A DNA stretch of 7,106 nt from Pseudomonadota bacterium (lineage in GTDB: Bacteria; Pseudomonadota; Alphaproteobacteria; Rhizobiales; Hyphomicrobiaceae): positions 1 to 7,106 of the forward strand of contig JAKALI010000205.1 of the NCBI GenBank assembly GCA_021813195.1, written 5' to 3'. A model generated the notes under the pieces. The model was not told the origin of the DNA. It did no database searches and worked only from the letters and a program-made list of their open reading frames with translations. The position numbers and the translations under genes are program-made. Below are positions 1 through 5,753 of the stretch, one piece after another. Each line of letters starts with the position of its first letter. Position 1 is the first letter of the stretch.

Positions 1-107
1 GCCGTGAAATCTTGGACCGACATGGCGTGAAATCCGTGGCCGGCTTGCCGCGAAATCCTGGACCGACATGCCGTGAAACCGTGGACCGACATCGCGTGAA
101 TTACGCA
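1..107. repeat. Tandem 23-bp repeats, probable terminus of an IS21-like element
   Basis: Four contiguous units of exactly 23 bp occupy 1-23, 24-46, 47-69 and 70-92. Each starts like GCCGTGAAAT and ends like TGGACCGACAT, and unit 2 is the most diverged. A fifth unit (from 93) matches only for CGCGTGAA, then passes into TTACGCA. There are no spacers between units. Read on the minus strand the block begins TGCGTAATTCACGCG, and a 5'-TG end is usual for IS21-family elements, whose termini often carry several direct repeats that bind transposase. The body of such an element would lie to the left, outside the window. The end at 107 is inferred from the TG rule; the true junction could be a few bases either way. 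The periodicity is directly visible, the family assignment is tentative. Confidence 0.55.
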
Positions 108-544
108 TGTGCGACGATCGAGTTGAACAGGTCTCGGGCGATATCGGCGTGGAACAATCGGTCGCGGTTCTTACTGAAAGTCGAGTGATCCTACACCGGG
201 TCATCGACCGAGAGACCCACAAACTAGCGAAACAGCAGGTTGTACTCGGGTTGCTCCACCAAGATACGCCCGCTTCGGATCGTATAGAGCACTTGCAGCA
301 GCAGTGCACGCATCAGTCGCTCCGGCGCGATCGATGGACGGCCGTTTTGCGAGTACAAACTCTCCAGCTTGCGATCCATCTGCGCGAGCGCTTCGGCAAC
401 GATCGCCCGGATCGGCCGCAGCGGGTGGTTCGTCGGAATCCGACTCTCGGGCGAGACGTAGCTGAACATACCTTCTTGCCTCGAATCGGCTCCGCGCATC
501 CGCTGACCGCTATTTGTCGATCGATGAGCCATACTGTGGCTCAT
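104..544 (-). pseudogene. IS5-family transposase, N-terminal fragment with two amber codons
   Basis: The intact stretch (544 down to 227) encodes a protein with the IS5-type N-terminal region: MRGADSRQEGMFSYVSPES, then HPLRPIR, a helix ending in LESLYSQNGRPSI, and LLLQVLYTIRS...EYNLLFR. Position 499 (the Met of MRGADSRQ) is an alternative start. Reading then meets TAG at 224-226, continues as FVGLSVDDPV, meets TAG at 191-193, and continues as DHSTFSKNRDRLF...DIARDLFNSIVAHA to TAA at 101-103. Family members normally read LLFRWFVGL and DPVWDHSTFS, so both stops replace tryptophan codons (TGG to TAG). The fragment has about 145 of an expected 300-plus residues and lacks most of the DDE catalytic domain. 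It is a dead gene: truncated by the adjacent repeat block and carrying two nonsense changes. Confidence 0.85.
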
Positions 545-570
545 GCACAGACTTTTTCAACAGCCTGTTA
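108..570 (-). mobile_element. Truncated IS5-family insertion sequence remnant
   Basis: This is the 5' part of an IS5-type element lying on the minus strand. It comprises a sequence resembling a terminal inverted repeat (GACTTTTTCAACAGCCTGTTA, about 550-570, plus-strand reading) and the N-terminal third or so of the transposase gene. TTTTTCAACAGCCTG-like ends are common in this group, but the partner end is missing, so the boundary is approximate. The remnant is cut at about 107 by the tandem-repeat terminus of another element, which suggests a nested insertion followed by deletion. With the transposase truncated and carrying stops, it should be immobile by itself. Confidence 0.6.
524..544. 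repeat. Perfect 8-bp inverted repeat at the transposase start
   Basis: ATGAGCCA (524-531) and TGGCTCAT (537-544) are exact inverted repeats separated by five bases (TACTG). The right arm contains the upstream-most ATG of the transposase reading frame on the minus strand. In RNA this could form a small hairpin over that start, but it may simply be a chance feature of the element's end. Confidence 0.4.
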
Positions 571-608
571 AATAGTTGGGCCATTCGGGTTGCCAGCCAA
601 AGGCATAC

Positions 609-615
609 GGAGAGG
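609..615 (+). promoter_or_regulatory. Ribosome binding site for the GT4 gene
   Basis: GGAGAGG lies eight bases before the ATG at 624 and supports that start. The 50 or so bases between the insertion-sequence end and this site contain no convincing -10/-35 pair, so where transcription begins is unclear. It may start inside or beyond the insertion-sequence remnant. Confidence 0.6.
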
Positions 616-623
616 CATAATTT

Positions 624-1808
624 ATGCGCGATGCGACGCACGTCGTTCTGAGTCACGACGCTCCACCTTCGATTGGCGGTGCGCATAGCTGGCTTTATGA
701 GGTATACCGCCGGTGGCCAATGCCCGTTAGGTTCATTACCGACGCGGCCCCATCGAGCGAAAACGACCGCATTGCTGAGTTCGATTCGGTGCAACACGGG
801 GCGTTGTCCTTTTCGCGGATACTTCAACCGGTTGGCGACATAAGTTTTCTTAGGCTGGGATACTTACGCGCCCTTAAGCAGAATCGCGACCATCTTTGTC
901 GCGAACTTGGGAGGGGGCGCCGAGTCGTCCATTGTCTCAGGGCATTCCCAGAGGGCATTACAGCCTTGGGGTCGAGTGTTGGCTTCGGTCGGCGCCCGCG
1001 GATTGTTACTTACGCGCACGGTGAGGAAATTCTGGTTGCGCGATCTAGCCGGCAGCTAAATATATTGGCACGGGCTGTTTATAGAGCAAGTGATTTGGTC
1101 ATTGCGAATAGCGTAAATACGCAGGCAATGGTCCGCGAGTTGGCTTCAAGTGCCAATGTCGTCGTTATCCATCCTGGTGTCGATGCCGCTTGCTACAAGG
1201 TTTCGCCTGAAGGTCGGCGTGCCGCGCGCGCCCAGTTGCGGCTTCCTGAGAAAAGTATTGTGATTTGCACTGTTTCGAGAATGGAACCCAGAAAAAATCA
1301 ACGAGCCGTTATCGAGTCGTTGCCTGGCTTGCGCGAGGGTGGACGAGACTACCGCTACATTTGTGCCGGCGACGGCGTGGATCGACCGGCGTTAACCGCA
1401 CTTGTGGAGAGATTGGGCGTAAGCGCCTACGTGACGTTTCCAGGACGCGTCTCCGAACTCGAAAAACGGCGAATTTTCTCGGCTTCGGATATACATGTCA
1501 TGCCGTCGATACAAGTCGGGCAGATGGTCGAAGGATTCGGTATCGTATTCCTCGAAGCATCCGCGTCGGGTATCCCCTCGATTGCGGGGGATTCTGGGGG
1601 ACAGCGCGAAGCTGTAATTGACGGGCGCACCGGCCGAATAGTGGATGGTCGGGATGTCGCCGCATTGTCATCGGCAATTCGGGAACTTGGTGACGATCCT
1701 GGCAAGAGACACGCGTTCGGTGCGGCTGCTGAGGCGTTCGCCCGCGATTTTGACTGGTCTAAGGTTCTAAAAACCACGATGGATGTGGTCGATCGCACTA
1801 TCGGGTAA
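624..1808 (+). CDS. GT4-family glycosyltransferase
   Basis: The 394-residue product is a retaining GT-B fold glycosyltransferase of the GT4 type. It would transfer a sugar from a nucleotide-sugar donor to a growing, probably lipid-linked, oligosaccharide at the cytoplasmic face of the inner membrane. The N-terminal acceptor domain opens with a glycine-rich loop (PPSIGGA, about residues 14-20). The linker region has VIHPGVD (181-187). The C-terminal donor domain has VSRMEPRKNQ (217-226), CAGDG (247-251) and the EX7E signature EGFGIVFLE (303-311), followed by GDSGGQREAV. Length is normal and no membrane helix or signal peptide is seen. The ATG start has a good ribosome binding site. An insertion-sequence remnant lies directly upstream and the gene converges on the sulfotransferase with 22 bases between the stops. 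Base composition is lower in GC than the genes to the right. Donor and acceptor sugars cannot be assigned. Confidence 0.9.
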   Translation: MRDATHVVLSHDAPPSIGGAHSWLYEVYRRWPMPVRFITDAAPSSENDRIAEFDSVQHGALSFSRILQPVGDISFLRLGYLRALKQNRDHLCRELGRGRRVVHCLRAFPEGITALGSSVGFGRRPRIVTYAHGEEILVARSSRQLNILARAVYRASDLVIANSVNTQAMVRELASSANVVVIHPGVDAACYKVSPEGRRAARAQLRLPEKSIVICTVSRMEPRKNQRAVIESLPGLREGGRDYRYICAGDGVDRPALTALVERLGVSAYVTFPGRVSELEKRRIFSASDIHVMPSIQVGQMVEGFGIVFLEASASGIPSIAGDSGGQREAVIDGRTGRIVDGRDVAALSSAIRELGDDPGKRHAFGAAAEAFARDFDWSKVLKTTMDVVDRTIG

Positions 1809-1830
1809 GTCCGAGACCCAGGTTGCTCAC

Positions 1831-2925
1831 CTATCGACCATTTTGAGCATTGTGCGCTCGGAATCCTGCGGCCATAAATATGTCTTGCAGATCCCGTTCG
1901 GCTTCTCGCTCAAGATCCTTAAATCCAGCTTCCGTCCATATTATCGGCCATTTCATTGGCTGGGTCGATTGAACAAGCTTGGCGAGATAAGGTGGTACAG
2001 GTCCGTCTATTCCGAGTTTGGTCAGCAAATCGCCAATCACTCGTATAGGGTCGGCCGTTAGATCTTCGTAGGAGAAGGAGATGTCAGCGTATCGCGAGCC
2101 AAAAGCATGGGAAAGTCTCCATATCTTGTAATAGACTTTATAGGGATGATCCCCAGGTTCAAAGCGAAGGCATGGGAATGATCGACCCAGGTCGATTGCC
2201 CAATTTCGTAAATAAAAATGATCCAAGCCGACGAATTTCTTCCAAGTGAGATAAGGCGTTGACCGTGCCATATCGCCGAGATTTGAACACCACTGTTCCC
2301 GAGGGTGGCGAAATATATGGACGAATTTCGCATGAGGAAATCGTGATCGCAGCCATGGGAGGCGAAAGTCAACGCGGTTGAATTGAAGAACGGGTCTACC
2401 CGCCGCATGCTCGATTAGCGTTTCAATGTAACGCTGCATGGCTGGCGCGTATGTCTCTGCAGTCATGTATAAATGACGGCGCGTCCAGGCCTCATCGTAA
2501 AGTTCGTCAAGGAAATCGAGCCCGTCATACTCAGCCCAATAATTGGTCACGTTGCGATGTGTGGGATCCACGCGAGACCCACGTTGAGATCGATTGAACC
2601 AGCGACGTTCGTTGAACGGTTCATAATATGCAGTGAAGCCAGGCATTTCGCGCAATATGTTCCAAAGAAGCGTGCTGCCACTGCGAAAGCGTCCGGTTGC
2701 AATAACGATGTCGTTACGGAGGCGAGTAGGCGTCGATGCCAGCGTACAACCAATGTCCGTATAGGGTGGCGTAGGCAACGCGCCAGAGAGTTCCTTTGGG
2801 AAGGGTAACGCGTTGTGCTGCGCCAGGAGGTTAGAAAAAAGCTGTTGTGTGTCGTCGATATTCGCGACATGTTTTATGAACGCAAAGAAACGGTTGCGTG
2901 CGATTTGTCGTGCCGTCTTGAACAA
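1831..2925 (-). CDS. PAPS-dependent sulfotransferase
   Basis: The product (about 364 residues) belongs to the P-loop sulfotransferase superfamily, which moves sulfate from 3'-phosphoadenylylsulfate (PAPS) to a hydroxyl or amino group. The 5'-phosphosulfate-binding loop is ATGRFRSGSTLLWNIL (76-91). YYEPFNE (100-106) resembles the EPF motif of carbohydrate and Stf0-like enzymes. The 3'-phosphate-binding motif is IFRHPREQWCSN (204-215), with Arg206 and Ser214 spaced eight residues apart as in the family. No membrane helix or signal is evident, so it is probably cytoplasmic. In this setting the likely substrate is a polysaccharide unit or its precursor (inference). The start is uncertain: the TTG at 2925 has AGG eight bases upstream, but 12 in-frame codons beginning with ATG at 2976 lie just beyond a TGA (2938-2940). 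The gene is less GC-rich than its right-hand neighbours. Confidence 0.85.
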   Translation of the reverse strand: MFKTARQIARNRFFAFIKHVANIDDTQQLFSNLLAQHNALPFPKELSGALPTPPYTDIGCTLASTPTRLRNDIVIATGRFRSGSTLLWNILREMPGFTAYYEPFNERRWFNRSQRGSRVDPTHRNVTNYWAEYDGLDFLDELYDEAWTRRHLYMTAETYAPAMQRYIETLIEHAAGRPVLQFNRVDFRLPWLRSRFPHAKFVHIFRHPREQWCSNLGDMARSTPYLTWKKFVGLDHFYLRNWAIDLGRSFPCLRFEPGDHPYKVYYKIWRLSHAFGSRYADISFSYEDLTADPIRVIGDLLTKLGIDGPVPPYLAKLVQSTQPMKWPIIWTEAGFKDLEREAERDLQDIFMAAGFRAHNAQNGR

Positions 2926-2974
2926 GGATCGGGCCTGTCAGAAATGTTGTGTGAAGCGGTCTGGATGTATTTTC

Positions 2975-2980
2975 ATTATA
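2975..2980 (-). promoter_or_regulatory. Possible -10 element upstream of the sulfotransferase
   Basis: The minus strand has a perfect TATAAT in the 113-base gap between the second glycosyltransferase and the sulfotransferase. It lies about 50 bases before the TTG start. There is no good -35 at 16-18 bases spacing and no extended -10 TG, so it is weak evidence for separate transcription. It overlaps the upstream in-frame ATG at 2974-2976. If this promoter is used, that ATG would not be transcribed. Confidence 0.25.
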
Positions 2981-3038
2981 TGCGAAAACGGTCACCGAGT
3001 ATCGAAGGTCCATCACAAGGTGTCGCCAATGAAAATGG

Positions 3039-4187
3039 TCAATCGCGTCGCGCAACGAGCTCGAGAAATATCGAAGCCCTGTTGCGCCAAGACAATTCTG
3101 CAAGGGTTCGCTGGCTATCGGCCTGACAGTCGTCCCAGTTCAGAGCTAAAGCGTCATTCAATGCGTCGCGCCATTCGGAGGGATCGGCGGCGATCCGAAC
3201 GAGTGGCACGCGCTTTTTCGCCTCGCGTAGCCCGGTACTCACGATTGGGCGGCGAGTGGCGAGATACTCATTCAGTTTGAGAGGCGAAATCGTGTCAGTG
3301 AATTCATTGACACGGTACGGGAGGATCAGGACATCGATGCCCGCGATGAACCGAGGGAGTTCTTGATAGGGGAGCGGCCCGAGGCGCACGACGTTCAAGT
3401 GTGATTCGATCGACGGCAGCGAGGTCGCTTGCGGTCCAGCGAGTACGAAGGTCCAATCCGACATCCCGCTCGCGAGTTCGGCAAGGAGATCCTGATCGAG
3501 ACGTTCGTCGAGAAGCCCGAAGAAGCCAGCGCGTGGTCGGGGCAACCCAGCGAGCGTCGGGTGTTCACGAGCCTCGGCTGAGCCGAAGGTCTCGAGATCG
3601 ACACCGTGTTCGAAGAGGTGCGTGGTCTTGCCCGAAGCCCCGAGTGCCTCCTGAAGTTTATCTGAGGTCGCGAGCAGAAGGTCCGCGCGGTCGATCAGCC
3701 GCTTCTCCATCGCGCGAACGACGCGATGATTCGTGCCTGGCCATTGTGCGAAGTCGTCGACGCAATAGTAGACGATCATCGATGCGCCGAGTCGGTCGAC
3801 CAGGTCACAGGCGTTCGGGACGGTCGTGACGACGATGGGTGTACGCAGGCCGTGCCGCTTCATCGCCGCGGCGATGGATCGTCGCGCCGACGAATCGTTG
3901 AACGCTCGCGCGAGTCGCAGCCCCGGCAGCGGCACCATGGGCGGTTGCAGAACCGCGAGATTCGGCGGCGGCTCGCGACCGGGCGCGTGGGTTGATTCGC
4001 CCGCCCCGGCAATCATCCGCCACGTCTTGTGGAAGGCTTTGCGCAAGTCGGTGACCGTCATTCGCGGCGCGCGCATGCCGACCGTGTTGACCCATAGCAC
4101 TCGATGGTCGCGCGCTATCTCGCGGAAGAGGTGCTGGCAGCTCGAGGGATGCTCGCCCCAATCATCCGAGAAAACGATGAAATCCAT
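3039..4187 (-). CDS. GT-B glycosyltransferase, TuaH/GT1-like
   Basis: The 382-residue product begins MDFIVFSDDWGEHPSSCQHL, a start typical of EPS-cluster glycosyltransferases annotated as TuaH-like or family 1. Mid-protein motifs are YYCVDDF (140-146), LFEHGVD (191-197) ahead of the donor domain, and the loop AGFFGLLDERL (220-230). The donor-binding helix is SPLKLNEYLATRRPIVST (301-318), where Glu307 occupies the usual ribose-contacting position. No signal peptide or membrane helix is apparent, so it should act at the cytoplasmic membrane face. The ATG is fixed by an in-frame TGA 12 bases upstream. No clear Shine-Dalgarno sequence precedes it. It is on the same strand as the ATP-grasp gene (206 bases upstream) and the sulfotransferase (113 bases downstream). 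The three may be co-transcribed, but the gaps are long for a tight operon. The donor sugar is unknown. Confidence 0.85.
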   Translation of the reverse strand: MDFIVFSDDWGEHPSSCQHLFREIARDHRVLWVNTVGMRAPRMTVTDLRKAFHKTWRMIAGAGESTHAPGREPPPNLAVLQPPMVPLPGLRLARAFNDSSARRSIAAAMKRHGLRTPIVVTTVPNACDLVDRLGASMIVYYCVDDFAQWPGTNHRVVRAMEKRLIDRADLLLATSDKLQEALGASGKTTHLFEHGVDLETFGSAEAREHPTLAGLPRPRAGFFGLLDERLDQDLLAELASGMSDWTFVLAGPQATSLPSIESHLNVVRLGPLPYQELPRFIAGIDVLILPYRVNEFTDTISPLKLNEYLATRRPIVSTGLREAKKRVPLVRIAADPSEWRDALNDALALNWDDCQADSQRTLAELSWRNRASIFLELVARRD

Positions 4188-4391
4188 GAATTCATGTCAT
4201 GCGCAGCGCAATTGCCGTCACCATCGTAGATCAAAAACGGGCGCGTGACGAAAAGCAAGCTGTGGAACCCCGGGGTACCGCACATCTTGGTGGGTGCGAC
4301 CGCTGGCGACGCGGATATGGGATCTGCCCTGCGAGGGTGTCCGTTCGCGCGCGGTTCCAAAGGGTCGTTGTATCGAAATTTGGTGGACTGG

Positions 4392-4414
4392 CGTCAACTC
4401 GACGCGCGTTGACG
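4392..4414. repeat. Inverted repeat at the 3' end of the ATP-grasp gene
   Basis: CGTCAAC (4392-4398) and GTTGACG (4408-4414) are perfect 7-bp arms around a nine-base loop and overlap the stop codon of the ATP-grasp gene. No T-tract follows on the minus strand, so it is not a standard intrinsic terminator. The remaining bases up to the next gene (4188-4391) show nothing else I can support, apart from a 10-bp palindrome ACCCCGGGGT at 4267-4276. Confidence 0.3.
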
Positions 4415-5518
4415 TCGACCTGCATCCCACAGCCAATATAGCTGTTGTGCGGTGTGGTGCAGTAGGCCGAGCTGACGCCAAGGTATCGTCGCGGCCATCC
4501 GCCGGTATGAAACGCAGTCATCGATACTGGGGAAGCGGTCCTCGCGTAGGCGCGCCGCCAGGAAACTCGGAAAAATCGCGACTTCGCGATCGGTGACGTA
4601 CCTAAGGTCGGGCTCGACGGTAACGCCTTTGAGGAGGTGCGCGAATGAGCGAAACAGACGTGCGCGGCACGCCTCGGCGCAGATGATCGAGCCCCAGGGT
4701 CTCGGGTTGATTTCCAAGAAATAGCGTCGGCCGTCCTGGCCCTGGATGAATTCGGCTTGTGCGAGCCCGTGCCAATGCAGGGCGGCGAACAGGCGCTTGG
4801 CGTAATCGATCAAGAGCGCGTCGCTCGTCGACCGGACCCGGATCGGCGGGCCGGTCGGCCCCGGATAGGTTTCGAGCGCCTCTTGCGCAAACAGCCGTAA
4901 CGGCGTGCCGTGCTCGAGCAGCGACCCGACGGCAGTTCGGGCGCCGGTGATGAATGCCTGGGCGAAAGGGGGTTCCGGCGACCGATCACGAAGCTGGTCA
5001 TAGCTTTCGCGTAGAGCTTCGGCGTTGCGCACGATCCGAACCTGTTGACCGCCGAGACCTTGGGTGCCGCGGAGAACCAGGGGCCAACCGAGATCTCTGG
5101 CGACTGGATCGAGATCTTCGGGTCCAGAGATCGAGAGCATCCGGGGGACGGGCACGCCGATGCTCGCGGCGAATGGGTAGATCGCGCGCCGGTCCGCCAG
5201 GAACCGGCGTTGATCAGGCGAGGTTCTGGGAAATACCCGGGATACAAACGGTTCAGGGAGGTCCCAGGCGATGCGCTGTATCGGTTCGCACAGCGGCAAT
5301 ATGACGTCGAACGGCTCCTCCCGCAGGAGTTGCATCAGGAAATCACGATACCCGGGATCGTGCATCCGCACGGCTCGCCGGTGACGGCAATAACGCCCGA
5401 GGCCGCGTGCGGATACGGCGCCGGGGGAGGCGTAGACCACTTCGATCTTCTGGCGATACATTTCTGCGATCAACCACATGGTTTGGGGCCAATGGTCGTC
5501 GAGCAGGAGGATCTTCAT
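4394..5518 (-). CDS. ATP-grasp domain ligase
   Basis: From the ATG at 5518 the product is 374 residues. The frame stays open upstream to 5725, but the fold starts at MKILLLDDHW (a Rossmann-like first strand), so the 69-residue extension is unlikely to be real. DVILPLCEPIQRIAWDL (71-87) fits the pre-ATP-grasp domain. VLRGTQGLGGQQVRIV (148-163) is the ATP-binding loop region, and AQAEFIQGQDGRRYFLEIN (254-272) followed by PRPWGSI carries the metal-binding Glu269 and Asn271. ATP-grasp enzymes join a carboxylate, through an acyl phosphate, to an amine or other nucleophile. Here it might attach an amino acid or acid group to a sugar of the polymer (inference from neighbours). No membrane helix is seen. 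Arg150 sits where many relatives have the ATP-contacting lysine. The gene is divergent from the sugar transferase. A CarB-like or D-Ala-D-Ala-like metabolic ligase role cannot be excluded. Confidence 0.85.
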   Translation of the reverse strand: MKILLLDDHWPQTMWLIAEMYRQKIEVVYASPGAVSARGLGRYCRHRRAVRMHDPGYRDFLMQLLREEPFDVILPLCEPIQRIAWDLPEPFVSRVFPRTSPDQRRFLADRRAIYPFAASIGVPVPRMLSISGPEDLDPVARDLGWPLVLRGTQGLGGQQVRIVRNAEALRESYDQLRDRSPEPPFAQAFITGARTAVGSLLEHGTPLRLFAQEALETYPGPTGPPIRVRSTSDALLIDYAKRLFAALHWHGLAQAEFIQGQDGRRYFLEINPRPWGSIICAEACRARLFRSFAHLLKGVTVEPDLRYVTDREVAIFPSFLAARLREDRFPSIDDCVSYRRMAATIPWRQLGLLHHTAQQLYWLWDAGRRQRASS

Positions 5519-5587
5519 GGGGGCGCAGCGTGCCGGAAGGAGCCCGCCGCGGTCCTTGCGATGCCTCTCAGTGTCGCTTTGCGACGA

Positions 5588-5636
5588 CGTGAACACGTTC
5601 ACGGCGTAAAATGTTAGTTTAACTAAATATACGCCG
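5588..5636. promoter_or_regulatory. Nested palindromes in the divergent control region
   Basis: Three inverted repeats overlap here. CGTGAAC (5588-5594) pairs with GTTCACG (5597-5603) across two bases. CGGCGTA (5602-5608) pairs with TACGCCG (5630-5636). Nested almost concentrically within the latter, TTAGTT (5614-5619) pairs with AACTAA (5621-5626) across one base. The inner block is AT-rich in otherwise GC-rich DNA. The position between the divergent ATP-grasp and sugar transferase genes fits operators or a promoter. No regulator family is recognised. Confidence 0.45.
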
Positions 5637-5639
5637 CAA
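5611..5639 (-). promoter_or_regulatory. Candidate sigma-70 promoter for the ATP-grasp gene
   Basis: On the minus strand, TTGCGG (5634-5639) and TAACAT (5611-5616) are separated by exactly 17 bases. The hexamers match the consensus at three and four positions. The -10 lies within the AT-rich palindrome, so a protein bound there would block it. It would give a leader of roughly 85 bases before the ATG at 5518. It is suggestive only. Confidence 0.3.
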
Positions 5640-5643
5640 TCAG

Positions 5644-5660
5644 CGGGCGCGGCTCGCCCG
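5644..5660. repeat. GC-rich hairpin upstream of the sugar transferase
   Basis: CGGGCG (5644-5649) and CGCCCG (5655-5660) form perfect 6-bp arms around a five-base loop. No T-tract follows. It could be a leader hairpin or an attenuator-like element for the sugar transferase transcript, or chance in GC-rich DNA. Confidence 0.25.
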
Positions 5661-5744
5661 ATGACCCTCGCCCGATCTGGCGGAACGAAGGTGGGTTTCC
5701 CGAGCGATGCCGCGGGCAATCGCAATTGGCAGAATCGACGCGGG

Positions 5745-5749
5745 TAGGA
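5745..5749 (+). promoter_or_regulatory. Ribosome binding site for the sugar transferase
   Basis: TAGGA ends four bases before the ATG at 5754. The spacing is short but workable. It supports this start, which also gives the typical short N-terminus before the first membrane helix. Confidence 0.5.
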
Positions 5750-5753
5750 TCTG

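Noticed and set aside
1..107. CRISPR-like array
   Set aside because: The 23-bp units are directly contiguous with no spacers, are themselves diverged, and end next to a transposase fragment.
107..571. Plus-strand open frame of 154 codons
   Set aside because: It is antisense to the recognisable transposase fragment and shows no family features of its own.
510..827. Minus-strand open frame of 105 codons
   Set aside because: It overlaps the start of the GT4 gene and the IS end on the opposite strand, with no recognisable domain.
1809..1830. Bidirectional terminator between the convergent genes
   Set aside because: The 22-base gap has no stem-loop or T-tract. Any terminator would have to lie within coding sequence.
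4185..4196. CATGAATTCATG palindrome at the second glycosyltransferase start as an operator
   Set aside because: It is a short palindrome overlapping a start codon, with no supporting promoter elements, and is most easily explained by chance.
5045..5617. Plus-strand open frame of 190 codons
   Set aside because: It is a high-GC shadow lying opposite the well-supported ATP-grasp gene, with low-complexity Arg/Gly-rich translation.
5519..5725. N-terminal 69-residue extension of the ATP-grasp protein
   Set aside because: The conserved fold begins at MKILLLDDHW (5518). The extension covers the palindromic AT-rich control region and reads as non-conserved sequence.
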